From a bacterium (GTDB lineage Bacteria; Zhuqueibacterota; QNDG01; JAGLOF01): a DNA stretch of 64,000 nucleotides. Below are positions 42,999 to 52,038 of this stretch, in pieces. The stretch lies in assembly GCA_016934955.1 (NCBI GenBank), contig JAFGRY010000049.1:187503-251502 (forward strand), written 5' to 3'. The position numbers were made by a program, and so were the translations under genes. Under the pieces are notes generated by a model, which was given only the letters and a program-made list of their open reading frames with translations, made no database searches and had not been told where the DNA came from. Position 1 is the stretch's first letter. The number at the start of each line of letters is the position of its first letter.

Positions 42999-43472
42999 TT
43001 ACAGTTTTGCTCCCTGCTCGCGGAATGTACGCAGCTTTTCCCGGATTTCGGGATAGGAAGCACCCATGATATGAGCGGCGAGCACGGCGCTGTTCTTCGC
43101 CCCTGCCGATCCGATTGCAACGGTCGCCACCGGAATGCCGGGGGGCATCTGTACGATTGAATACAGGGCGTCAACGCCGTTCAGGGCGGAACCCTCAAGG
43201 GGAACACCGATAACGGGGAGAATCGTTTTTGCCGCGACAACGCCGGGAAGCGCGGCGGCCATGCCTGCACCGGCGATGATGACATCGTATCCATCCGATT
43301 CGGCGGCCGCTACCACTGCATCGAGTTTCGCGGCATTTCGATGAGCGGAGATGACCTGCATATCATAGGTGATTCCGAAATAGTCAAGAAATGGTCCCGC
43401 TTTTTCCATTACCGGCATGTCCGAAGTGCTGCCCATGAGGACCAGCACTTTCGGACCTGTCCTGTTCGTCAT
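42999..43472 (-). CDS. purE: N5-carboxyaminoimidazole ribonucleotide mutase
   Basis: Converts N5-CAIR to CAIR in purine synthesis. The 157-residue class I PurE shows VLMGSTSDMPVM, VISAHRNAAKLD, IAGAGMAAALPGVVAAKT and GVPLEGSALNGVDALYSIVQMPPGIPV (in adjoining motifs). It starts in a TAATG junction with the DUF4837 gene. purK, its usual partner in the class I pathway, is not in the window. Confidence 0.96.
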   Translation of the reverse strand: MTNRTGPKVLVLMGSTSDMPVMEKAGPFLDYFGITYDMQVISAHRNAAKLDAVVAAAESDGYDVIIAGAGMAAALPGVVAAKTILPVIGVPLEGSALNGVDALYSIVQMPPGIPVATVAIGSAGAKNSAVLAAHIMGASYPEIREKLRTFREQGAKL

Positions 43473-44494
43473 TATTCAGTCTCCATGTCAAATATTGTTT
43501 TAAACGAGTGGGCAATGATATCAAGCCGTTTCAGATAGGGAAGTTTATCTCTGTTCGGCGCGTACACGGCAAGGTCGATCATATAGATGCGTTTGGTGTA
43601 CTCGTCGTAGAACGTGTAATTCCTGAACGGGCCGCCGGCGATTTTATCGTCATTGCCCCAGAGGCCGGTGGTGATGATCGCCGGACGGCCGAGAAACTCG
43701 CCGTGATAGGAGAACAGATAGCTGCTTTCAACGTAATCACCGCTGTAGTATTTGGCGCCGACCCGGTTTCGCTCACCGACGACCCATCGTTCATTGAGAT
43801 CCGATTCCCGCCCTCCGTCGATCCAGCGGATGAATATCCACCGTTCCGGAAAAATTCTGCGGAACCACATGAATCCTTCATCGGGAAATTCCTGGGGAAT
43901 GAAAAAATCATGCTGCATTCTCAGCGACCAGTTGTAGGTGGACATGAGCCTGGATGCCAGCGCCTTCTGTTCGCGCCGTTTGTACATGATCTTTTTAATT
44001 CTGTCGGTGACCACATCATCGAGCGTATCGAAGATAAGCCCCGAGTTCGCTTCCATGATCCTGCCGAGGGTTTCAGCATCCTTGCCAACGAGAATGAGCA
44101 TGAACTGGTCCCTGGACCACTGGCCCTCCTGGGTGATCAGGAAACGGTCGCCCCTCTCGACCTGGGCCCTGATTTCCGGATTGGAAACGACTTTATTAAC
44201 GATCTCCCCGACCCTGCCTCTGGAGTCGAGGGTTGCCACCAGAACGAGATATTTGTACTTGGTATAGCGGGTAAAATCCTCTTCCGAGACGTGGACCAGC
44301 GTGTAAGCGGTCTCTTTCTGCGGCGTGCGGGTAACCCGTTCAAATACACGGGAGAGATCGGGATGAAGCCGGTCCCAGTCAGCCTGGTCGGCCATAACAG
44401 CGACGACCCCTTCGGTTTCCCATGAATTGGGAAGTAGTCCGCAGGCGGCACCAGTGACCGCCAGAATAACGATGAACAGCAACGCCTTCTTCAT
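43472..44494 (-). CDS. DUF4837-like lipoprotein
   Basis: A 340-residue protein resembling the DUF4837 family known from Bacteroidota, function unknown. It begins with a lipoprotein-type signal (KKALLFIVILAVTGAAC, possible lipid Cys18). The mature part is rich in charged and aromatic residues, with a conserved-looking FFIPQEFPDEGFMWFRR stretch and WIFIRWIDGG. The ATG overlaps the YbhN-family stop (ATGA) and has AGGAG upstream. Its place among glycosyltransferases suggests an envelope role only by association. Confidence 0.78.
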   Translation of the reverse strand: MKKALLFIVILAVTGAACGLLPNSWETEGVVAVMADQADWDRLHPDLSRVFERVTRTPQKETAYTLVHVSEEDFTRYTKYKYLVLVATLDSRGRVGEIVNKVVSNPEIRAQVERGDRFLITQEGQWSRDQFMLILVGKDAETLGRIMEANSGLIFDTLDDVVTDRIKKIMYKRREQKALASRLMSTYNWSLRMQHDFFIPQEFPDEGFMWFRRIFPERWIFIRWIDGGRESDLNERWVVGERNRVGAKYYSGDYVESSYLFSYHGEFLGRPAIITTGLWGNDDKIAGGPFRNYTFYDEYTKRIYMIDLAVYAPNRDKLPYLKRLDIIAHSFKTIFDMETE

Positions 44495-45456
44495 GATGCA
44501 TCTCCTGTACCATGGTGATGGACCGAACGCAGAGAAAAAATGACTCCACCCGGCAGCGAGGTAAACACCGCGACCAGGTAGGCCATGAACAGAAAGGTGA
44601 ACGACGGCTCCCCCCCCACACCCGCTGAGGCGAAAAGCACCATGCCCAGCCGTTCTCTGACGCCCAGGCCGCCGATGCTGACCGGAACCGAGGCCGCTAT
44701 GGCGATAACCGGTATGAATATGAGAAAATAAAGGGGCGACACCGTGACTCCGACGGACCTGGAAAGCAGATAGATTGTTGTAATTCGCAGCACCTGTACC
44801 GTGCAGGCAATGGCCAGAATGCGGAGAGCGAAGGCGCCATCGCGACTGAACTCCCCCACGGTGTGATGGATGGTCTGCAGTGAGACCTGTATCTTGCCGG
44901 GGACAATTCTGCCGAAGAGCCGCCGGACGAGCACTGCGGTCCTGCTGCTGAAGAGCAGCAGCAACGCCGCGGCCCAGCCCGCCGGAATAACGAGCATGAG
45001 GAGGATGAGCGGGGGGGTCAGCGCCCCGGTGAACAGCAGTCCGGGGAAGGTCGCAACCGCCAGAAAGGACATCATGAACAGGCCGGCGAATCGGTCGATG
45101 AAGACGGCTGAGAACGCGGCGCTTCCGTTCCTGCTGACCCTTCTGACATCGAGGGTTCTGAACACATCGCCCCCGAGACTGCTGGGGAGAAAATTATTGA
45201 AAAAGAGTCCGATGAAGTAGAATGAGAGCGCCCTGCTGAACGGGATTCCGATCCCTGTGTACTCCAGCAGCAGCCACCACTGGCAGGCGCCGATGAGATA
45301 ACTGAGGAAAAATATGCCGATGCCCGCGGCGATCCAGGCCGGGTCCGCCTGTGCGAACTGCGCAAAGATGGCAGCGACACCGATGGATCTCAGTGTGAGG
45401 GCGACGAGAACAGCGCTGATGACTATTTTCAGCAGGGTTGTAAGCGTTCGTTTTAT
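44491..45456 (-). CDS. YbhN/AglD-type integral membrane protein (LPG synthase N-terminal-like), probable ATA start
   Basis: A 321-residue multi-pass membrane protein of the UPF0104 family, related to the membrane domain of lysyl-phosphatidylglycerol synthase. The hallmark GLFFNNFLPSSLGGDVFR and IDRFAGLFMM are present, as is IGGLGVRERLG near the end. The first ATG/GTG/TTG in frame (GTG, 45165) would cut into the hallmark. Upstream codons give the family N-terminus KRTLTTLLKIVISAVLVAL, starting at ATA (45456) six bases after AAGAGG. The frame then runs back to the TGA of the GT2 gene without another start codon. Confidence 0.8.
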   Translation of the reverse strand: MKRTLTTLLKIVISAVLVALTLRSIGVAAIFAQFAQADPAWIAAGIGIFFLSYLIGACQWWLLLEYTGIGIPFSRALSFYFIGLFFNNFLPSSLGGDVFRTLDVRRVSRNGSAAFSAVFIDRFAGLFMMSFLAVATFPGLLFTGALTPPLILLMLVIPAGWAAALLLLFSSRTAVLVRRLFGRIVPGKIQVSLQTIHHTVGEFSRDGAFALRILAIACTVQVLRITTIYLLSRSVGVTVSPLYFLIFIPVIAIAASVPVSIGGLGVRERLGMVLFASAGVGGEPSFTFLFMAYLVAVFTSLPGGVIFSLRSVHHHGTGDAS

Positions 45457-45477
45457 GGCAGACCTCTTTTTGCGTGA

Positions 45478-46512
45478 TCAATATCCGAGCTGCCCGGCAG
45501 ACCGCAGCCGCTTGAAAAAGCAGGCGACGACAATACTTCCCCGGTACATGCGCCGGAGGATCACCCTCTCGTTACAGCCGGCCGGTGCGGGCCCTTTTCT
45601 CCCCCTGGCGATGGTTTTCGGCATTCTGCAGGCGCCGATAAAACCGGAAACAACAGCCGCAGCCCGCTTGAAGTCGAGCGTAACCAACGAAGCAACGATC
45701 GTTACGGCTTCGAACAGCAATCGCACGGGAAACAGTAACACAAGAGCGGGCAGCGAGAGGTTTCGCAGCAGCATCAGGAGGTTGTTTCGGTGATTCAACA
45801 CCATTTTCCTGTAGCTGTCGCTGCCGAGTGTGCCTCCCGACTGATGATACACGCGGGAAACGGGCTGGGACATGATTCGGTACCCGGCCCGCTGCAGGCG
45901 CCAGCAGAGATCGATTTCTTCCATATGGGCGAAAAAATCATCTTCCAGAAATCCGGCTTCCCTGACCGCCGCGGTACGGTACAGCGAGGCGGCGCCCGAT
46001 GCCCAGAACAGGGGTGCGGAACGGTCGTACTGTCCGTGATCCTCTTCAAGATGGCCGAAGAGCCGGCCCCGGGCAAACGGGTAGCCCAGGATATCGATCT
46101 CACCCCCGGCTCCCCCTGAATAATCGAATCGGTCGCGGCGGTAAAAATCGAGGATTTTCGGCTGAACGGCCGCAATTGCCGGATCGCTTTCCGCCAGGGT
46201 GACCAGGGGCGCAAGCCAGTCCGGCTCCGGCTCGGCATCGTTGTTGAGCAGGACGACATAGGGCGTACGGGCGCACCTGATGCCGAGATTGCAGCCTGAG
46301 GCAAACCCCAGGTTGGTCCCGGAGCGGACAATGACCGTGCCTCTTCTTCCTTCAGCCTCCTGAATACTGCCGTCGTCACAGCCGTTGTCGACGATGATGA
46401 CCTGAAAGGAAGGATAACGGGTTTTTTCCAGTGCATCGAGACAGCCGGTCAGGAGCCCGTGTCCCCGCCAGTGGGGAATGATCACGCTGATATCCGGTAA
46501 GGCAGCAGGCAT
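45478..46512 (-). CDS. GT2 family glycosyltransferase
   Basis: A 344-residue transferase of the GT2 rhamnosyl type. Motifs: ISVIIPHWRG, VIIVDNGCDDGS, NLGFASGCNLGIR, LLNNDAEPEPDWL, and the acceptor-site MEEIDLCWRLQRAG. A C-terminal pair of hydrophobic segments (LSLPALVLLFPVRLLF and nearby) likely anchors it to the inner membrane. It starts just after the DUF2723 stop; the ATG at 46512 and a GTG at 46521 are both possible and neither has a clear ribosome-binding site. Its stop is in frame with the following YbhN-type gene. Confidence 0.9.
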   Translation of the reverse strand: MPAALPDISVIIPHWRGHGLLTGCLDALEKTRYPSFQVIIVDNGCDDGSIQEAEGRRGTVIVRSGTNLGFASGCNLGIRCARTPYVVLLNNDAEPEPDWLAPLVTLAESDPAIAAVQPKILDFYRRDRFDYSGGAGGEIDILGYPFARGRLFGHLEEDHGQYDRSAPLFWASGAASLYRTAAVREAGFLEDDFFAHMEEIDLCWRLQRAGYRIMSQPVSRVYHQSGGTLGSDSYRKMVLNHRNNLLMLLRNLSLPALVLLFPVRLLFEAVTIVASLVTLDFKRAAAVVSGFIGACRMPKTIARGRKGPAPAGCNERVILRRMYRGSIVVACFFKRLRSAGQLGY

Positions 46513-46521
46513 CGACGGCAC

Positions 46522-49203
46522 TCAGGATTCAGGACCATTGTCCGTAAGCTCATCGAGCTTGCTCTTCATATACTGGTCACCGGGATTGAGTGCCACCCAG
46601 TTCATCAGGAACGTAATCGCCTTTTCAGTCTGGCCGCTCTTCTCCAGCATGTAGACAAGCGCGGACGCGGTGGATCTGTCCCGGGAATTCAGTTCGAGAA
46701 GCCCTCGATATATGGTCTTGGCCGCTTCATAATCGTTGAAACGGTCCGTATAGTAATAATGGGCGATAAACCGCTGTTCATCGATACTGGTCTGTCTGCC
46801 GGGAATGATCCGCTCGGCGCGCTCCCTGTGCTCTGCGGGGAGGCCGGCGGCCTGGAACTGATCGGCAACCCGCAGGGCCATGGTCTGCGACGGATAGAGA
46901 ATGGTGCTGTCCGGGATCAGCGTGTCCATGGTCTCAAGCACCTCCCCCGCCTTATCCTGCATATCGGCCCGCAGGTAACTGCGGGAGAGCTCGATGAACG
47001 CCATGCGAAGATTGATGAAGAGCCTGATAATGCTGTTGTTGTAGTAGACATCGGGATTTCCGAGATTTCTGTACTGGAACTTCTCCAGAAGGTTTCTTTC
47101 CAGAATATCCCGTTCCACATCGGGCACCGGGTACGGCATAAGTTTGTTGGTGAGGCCGTCGAGCCGGAAATAGCGGTCCAGCCCCAGGAGGCTTTCCTGA
47201 GAAACGGTCGTGGCAAAATAGACCGGACGTCTCCACTGGTTGACGATGATAATACGCAGCACCATGAGATCCTTGACCATGAGGATGCTGGGATTGTTTT
47301 CCGGGTAGGTCGGCGGAATGTTGAATTTCACGGTATCAGGCATGGCGATGCGGTAATTGGAACCGTATTTTGCCCGCAGACGGCTCAATTCGCGGTCAAG
47401 CTCGGCCCGGGAGACAGGCAGTTCAAAAGGAGTGACCTCCCACTGCTGCGGATGAAGCTGGTCGATCCTGGCGTCGTCCATGGCGATATCGATGCGCGGT
47501 TCCTGATCCCGCAGCTGCTTGATATACCAGGGGGTATTTAGCAGGGAGAGGCAGACGACGCGCACATCCTTTCGCACACCGTACACTTCCTGCAGGAACC
47601 AGAGGGGGAACGTGTCGTTGTCGCCGTTGGTGAAGAGAATAGCATCCTCTTCGCACGACTGCAGCATGTTGTAGGAGTAGTCGTAGGCCACATAGTTGCC
47701 CGACCGGTCATGGCTGTGAAAATTGAACGCGAACATATTGACGGGCACGGCCAGGAAAAGCAGCACAATCACCGCTCCCGACAGCACCCGCTTCAACGCC
47801 GTTCTGCTGCGGATCGCGGTTTCCACGGTTTCAAGAAGCGCGGCCATGCCGATGCCGATCCAGAGGGCGAAGGCGAAAAAACTGCCCACGTAGGAGTAGT
47901 CCCGTTCCCGGGGCTGGGGATCGACCTGGTTGAGATAGATAATGATCGCATAGCCGGTGATGAAAAAGAGGACGAGCACGGTTAGCGCCCGCTTCCAGTC
48001 TTTGAAAAAATGGTGAATGGCACCCCACAGCCCCACGATGAACGGCAGTCCGTAGAGACCGCGAAGGCTCACCATTTCGACCACCCGGTCAAGATAATCG
48101 ACTGTCAGGCCCTTGCCGATGAACTGCCAGCCGAAGTAGCGGGTGAACATCATGTGCACCTGGTAACGCCAGAAATCAGCTTTGCGGTAGAGGAAGGTCA
48201 GGAACATGTCCTCCTCCCCGTACTGCTTTCTGGCCAGATAATCCTGCAGCCGTTCCCAGGTGCTGGGATCGTTCTCATTGATCGGCGGGGCCAGTCCCGC
48301 CCGCAGATAGATGACATAGTAAATGGAATAGGTAATGACGATGAGGCCCGGAATGATCCACCAGACCTTGAACACATAGCGGTCCTTGAAATAGATGTAG
48401 GCCATGGTCGCGATCAGCCAGATCAGTCCGAACCATTTCAGGAATTGGCCGGCCTGCAGCTGATGCGCCTGAAGCTGCTGGTAGGTCATGCCGACCGGGT
48501 TGAACTGAAAGAAGAGCACATACAGGATGAGCGGCACCGCGGCCTGGAGGGTGATCAGCAGCAGCAGTCTTCTCACCTGCAGATTGTCATGGAAAAGGGC
48601 GATCATCAGGACCACCGGGAATGCGAGAATATTCAGCAGGTGAACGCCGATGGCAAGTCCGAAAAGGTAAAAGATGATGAGAATCAGGAGCATATTACCC
48701 TCTCTGCGGGCGCGCTCACCCCAGTAGAGCGCAAGCCAGACGACCAGGGCGGTAAAGAACATGGAAAACGCGTACACTTCGGCTTCCACGGCGTTGAACC
48801 AGAAGCTGTCGCTGAAGGCGAACGCCAGGGCGCCGAATCCGGCGCTTGCATAGAGAATCAGCCGGTCCTCCAGTGTGCGGGCGCTGCCGCGCCAGCGGCG
48901 GATGAGCTGCTCGATCACGAGATAGGTGAGAAGCACGGTTACCGCGCTCACAAACACGGAGAACAGGTTCACCCGCAGTCCGATATCCCCGGCAAGCGGC
49001 AGCAGCGTGAGCAGCCGTCCGATGAGCAGATACAGGGGCGCACCGGGAGGATGCATCACGCTCAAGGTGTAGGAGCAGGCGATAAATTCGCCGCAGTCCC
49101 AGAATGATGTGGTGGGGGCGACCGTTCGCAGATAGGTCAGGAAAGCGATGATGAAGACGATAGCCCCTCCCGCCCGGAGCCAGAGACGATTGCTAGCGTT
49201 CAT
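46522..49203 (-). CDS. DUF2723/TMEM260-like membrane glycosyltransferase (copy 2)
   Basis: An 893-residue protein. About ten or more membrane helices (residues about 10-450) carry the DUF2723 motif TTSFWDCGEF (Asp36, Glu39) and HPPGAPLYLLIGR, then a large soluble domain (NGDNDTFPLWFLQEVYG, SLLNTPWYIKQL) and C-terminal TPR-like repeats. The Pfam family is now linked to TMEM260, a eukaryotic protein O-mannosyltransferase with a GT-C fold; bacterial members are largely uncharacterised. The ATG at 49203 has GGAG six bases upstream and overlaps the first copy by 11 bases. Nearly the whole length is paralogous to the upstream gene. Confidence 0.9.
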   Translation of the reverse strand: MNASNRLWLRAGGAIVFIIAFLTYLRTVAPTTSFWDCGEFIACSYTLSVMHPPGAPLYLLIGRLLTLLPLAGDIGLRVNLFSVFVSAVTVLLTYLVIEQLIRRWRGSARTLEDRLILYASAGFGALAFAFSDSFWFNAVEAEVYAFSMFFTALVVWLALYWGERARREGNMLLILIIFYLFGLAIGVHLLNILAFPVVLMIALFHDNLQVRRLLLLITLQAAVPLILYVLFFQFNPVGMTYQQLQAHQLQAGQFLKWFGLIWLIATMAYIYFKDRYVFKVWWIIPGLIVITYSIYYVIYLRAGLAPPINENDPSTWERLQDYLARKQYGEEDMFLTFLYRKADFWRYQVHMMFTRYFGWQFIGKGLTVDYLDRVVEMVSLRGLYGLPFIVGLWGAIHHFFKDWKRALTVLVLFFITGYAIIIYLNQVDPQPRERDYSYVGSFFAFALWIGIGMAALLETVETAIRSRTALKRVLSGAVIVLLFLAVPVNMFAFNFHSHDRSGNYVAYDYSYNMLQSCEEDAILFTNGDNDTFPLWFLQEVYGVRKDVRVVCLSLLNTPWYIKQLRDQEPRIDIAMDDARIDQLHPQQWEVTPFELPVSRAELDRELSRLRAKYGSNYRIAMPDTVKFNIPPTYPENNPSILMVKDLMVLRIIIVNQWRRPVYFATTVSQESLLGLDRYFRLDGLTNKLMPYPVPDVERDILERNLLEKFQYRNLGNPDVYYNNSIIRLFINLRMAFIELSRSYLRADMQDKAGEVLETMDTLIPDSTILYPSQTMALRVADQFQAAGLPAEHRERAERIIPGRQTSIDEQRFIAHYYYTDRFNDYEAAKTIYRGLLELNSRDRSTASALVYMLEKSGQTEKAITFLMNWVALNPGDQYMKSKLDELTDNGPES

Positions 49204-51931
49204 TCTTTTCTCCAATAGGTTGTACACCTGAATCGGAGGCTGTGCTGCTGTCGGCGGCCTCTTCAGCCATGGCCATGATCCGTTTCAGTTCGGCCTTGGC
49301 GTTGGGATCGGTGGGGTGTCCTGCGATCCACTCCTGCAGAAGCGCGATCGCCTTGTCGTACTGGCCCGACCAGACATAGATCTGGGCCAGATATGAATAC
49401 GCTTCCACATCGTTAGCGTTTCCGTCGATGATCTCGAGGAGGATTTCTTCCGCTCTCCCCCACTCCTGCATCACCCGCGCGTAGTAGTCGGCGAGACCGA
49501 ACCGGGTGCGACGGTCCGGAGTGAATCCCGGGACCACGTTCTGCAGCCGCCGCTCCAGATCGGGATCCTCGCCCACTTTCTGATAAAAACTCGCGAGGAA
49601 CATGGCGCTCTGCTCCGATCCGAAGGGCACCACCGCTTCAGGAATGCGTTCCTCCAGCGCCTCGAGCACGTTGCGGGCCTCCTCGATGTTATTGTTGACG
49701 ATGTAGTGCTGGGCAAGCTGCTGAAATGCCGAACGGTAGTTTTGCAGGAGTTTCGTCGACCCGAGATTGATGAATACAGAGGGATTGTCGAGGTTTCGGT
49801 AGCGGTATTTGTCCATGAGATTCGTCGTGAGAATCTCCGGATCAATGGATTCCGGCTTATAGGGACAGACACGATAGGCGAGTCCGTCCATTCGCAGGTA
49901 TTCATCCAGGCCGGCTTTTGAATCCTGGGCAACGGTCACCGCGATATAAATGGGACGTTTCCAGCGGTTCGCGTTCAGTATCTGCATCAGCATCAGATCC
50001 TGCACCCTCAGCAGCTTGTGAGTGCCCACGGTGAAGGTCGGCTGCAGATTGAATACCATATCTTCCTGCAGCGTTTCCAGCTCTCGTTCACTCAGGCGGG
50101 GTTTCAGGCTGTCTATCACCTCGCCGGGAACGGGCACCGAGATGTCCGCCGCTTTCCAGGCCATGGGCTGTATCGCTTCGATGGCCTGATCGCTCATTGC
50201 CACCGGCACTTTCGGCTCCTCGTGCTTCAGCTGTTTTATATACCAGGGCGTGTTGAGAAGCGACAGGTTGACCACCCGCACATCTTTACGGACTCCTTCC
50301 ACTTCCTGGAGGTACCAGAGAGGAAAGGTGTCGTTATCGCCGTTGGTGAAGATAATCGCGTCTTTTTCACAGGTTTGCAGCAGGTTGTAACTGTAATCGC
50401 TCGCGATATAGTTCCCCTGCCGGTCATGGCTGTGAAAATTGAAAGAAAAGAGGTTTACCGGCACCGCTGCCAGCAGCAGGATCACCGCCGCCGCGTAGGC
50501 CGCTTTTTTCAGTCCCTCACGATTGTGAAACGCCCGGGAGATCCATTCAAGTATGCCGGCCATGCCGATACCGATCCAGATCGAGAAAGCGAAAAAACTT
50601 CCCACATATGAATAGTCCCGCTCCCGCGGCTGGGGATCTTTCTGGTCGAGATAGATGATGATGGCATACCCGGTCGCCAGGAAAAGAATAAATACTGCCA
50701 GGGCCCGTTTCCAGTCCTTGTAGAAATGGTGCACCGCGCCCCAGAGGCCGACGATAAAGGGCAGGCCCATGAGCCCGCGGAAGCTGATCACGTCTCTCAC
50801 GCGGTCATACGCGTCGAGCACGACCCCCTGTCCGATAAACTGCCAGCCGAAATAACGGGTGTACATGAAATGTATCTGATAGCGCCAGAAGTCGGCTTTG
50901 CGGTATAAAAAGGTGAGAAACATGTCCTCTTCGCCGTACTGCTTGCGCGCCAGGTAGTCCTGCATGGCGGTCCAGGTGCTGGGGTTGTTCTCGTTGATCG
51001 GCGGGTTGAGCCCGGCCCGCAGATAGATGACAAGGTATACCGAATAGCTGATGAGAATGAGCCCGGGAACGATCCACCAGGCTTTGAAGACATAGCGGTC
51101 TTTCGTGTATATATACACCATCGTGGCGGTTACCCAGGCAAGGCCGAACCACTTGAGAAAGGAGGCGGCTTTCGCCTGGTGCGCGACCAGCTGCTCATAT
51201 CCCATTTTCGAGGGATCGAACTGATAAAAGACCACATAGAGCAGCATGGGCAGCAGGGCCTGTACGGTGATCAGCATGAGCAGCCTGCGCACATGGATAT
51301 TGTCGTGAAAATAGGCGATGAGGATCACAAAGGGAAAGGCCAGGATGTTCAGCAGATGAACCCCGATAGCGAGCCCGAACAGATAGAAAATAAAAAAGAT
51401 AAGCAGCAGTCCGCTCTCCCTGCGGCTGTGTTCTCCCCAGTACAGGGCGAGCCAGACAACCAGCGCGGTGAAGAGCATGGAGAACGCGTACACTTCAGCT
51501 TCCACGGCATTGAACCAGAAGCTGTCGGTGAAAGCGAAGGCCAGGGCGCCGAAGGCGGCGCTGCCGTAAATGATCAGCCGGTCTTCCAGATGTTTCGCTT
51601 CCCCGCGCCAGCGCCTGATCAGCTGTTCGATCACCAGAAACGTGAGAAGAATAGTCGCGGCGCTGACAAATACGGAAAAGAGATTGACCCGAAGTCCGAT
51701 ATCGCCGACAATGGGGACCATTGTGAGTATCCGTCCAATGAGCAGATAGAGCGGCGCTCCCGGGGGATGCATGACGCTCAGCTGATAGGAACAGGCGATA
51801 AATTCTCCGCAATCCCAGAACGAGGTGGTCGGTGCGACGCTTCTCAGATAGGTCAGATACGATATAACAAAGACGACGCCGCCCATGATCCAGAGCCAGC
51901 GCCGGTTAATCAGTCGGGTGTCCTGTTCCAT
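49193..51931 (-). CDS. DUF2723/TMEM260-like membrane glycosyltransferase (copy 1)
   Basis: A 912-residue paralogue of the next gene, with the same N-terminal motif TTSFWDCGEF (Asp40, Glu43), helices to about residue 450, the NGDNDTFPLWYLQEVEG soluble domain and C-terminal TPR-like repeats (AYSYLAQIYVWSGQYDKAIALL), ending in a polar tail. The acidic residues in the first external loop match where GT-C enzymes keep catalytic acids. The ATG at 51931 has GGAGG five bases upstream. First gene of the long glycosyltransferase unit, directly behind a promoter. Confidence 0.9.
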   Translation of the reverse strand: MEQDTRLINRRWLWIMGGVVFVISYLTYLRSVAPTTSFWDCGEFIACSYQLSVMHPPGAPLYLLIGRILTMVPIVGDIGLRVNLFSVFVSAATILLTFLVIEQLIRRWRGEAKHLEDRLIIYGSAAFGALAFAFTDSFWFNAVEAEVYAFSMLFTALVVWLALYWGEHSRRESGLLLIFFIFYLFGLAIGVHLLNILAFPFVILIAYFHDNIHVRRLLMLITVQALLPMLLYVVFYQFDPSKMGYEQLVAHQAKAASFLKWFGLAWVTATMVYIYTKDRYVFKAWWIVPGLILISYSVYLVIYLRAGLNPPINENNPSTWTAMQDYLARKQYGEEDMFLTFLYRKADFWRYQIHFMYTRYFGWQFIGQGVVLDAYDRVRDVISFRGLMGLPFIVGLWGAVHHFYKDWKRALAVFILFLATGYAIIIYLDQKDPQPRERDYSYVGSFFAFSIWIGIGMAGILEWISRAFHNREGLKKAAYAAAVILLLAAVPVNLFSFNFHSHDRQGNYIASDYSYNLLQTCEKDAIIFTNGDNDTFPLWYLQEVEGVRKDVRVVNLSLLNTPWYIKQLKHEEPKVPVAMSDQAIEAIQPMAWKAADISVPVPGEVIDSLKPRLSERELETLQEDMVFNLQPTFTVGTHKLLRVQDLMLMQILNANRWKRPIYIAVTVAQDSKAGLDEYLRMDGLAYRVCPYKPESIDPEILTTNLMDKYRYRNLDNPSVFINLGSTKLLQNYRSAFQQLAQHYIVNNNIEEARNVLEALEERIPEAVVPFGSEQSAMFLASFYQKVGEDPDLERRLQNVVPGFTPDRRTRFGLADYYARVMQEWGRAEEILLEIIDGNANDVEAYSYLAQIYVWSGQYDKAIALLQEWIAGHPTDPNAKAELKRIMAMAEEAADSSTASDSGVQPIGEKNER

Positions 51932-51965
51932 CAATGCCTCCCCAGTAGGTGCCGATTAATATTAA

Positions 51966-51994
51966 AATGTAAATCTACAATTATTCATATACAA
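51966..51994 (-). promoter_or_regulatory. promoter of the DUF2723/glycosyltransferase unit
   Basis: Minus-strand TTGTAT (51994-51989), 17 bases, TACATT (51971-51966), in an AT-rich gap between recG and the first DUF2723 gene. Predicted leader about 28 bases. Moderately good match only. Confidence 0.6.
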
Positions 51995-52038
51995 TTACAA
52001 GCGTTTGTTTTGCCTGAAGCCGTCCGCCCGTCCCCGGA

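Noticed and set aside
44491..45480. Frameshift or pseudogene in the YbhN-type gene
   Set aside because: The frame is intact over the full family length; only the start codon is unusual.
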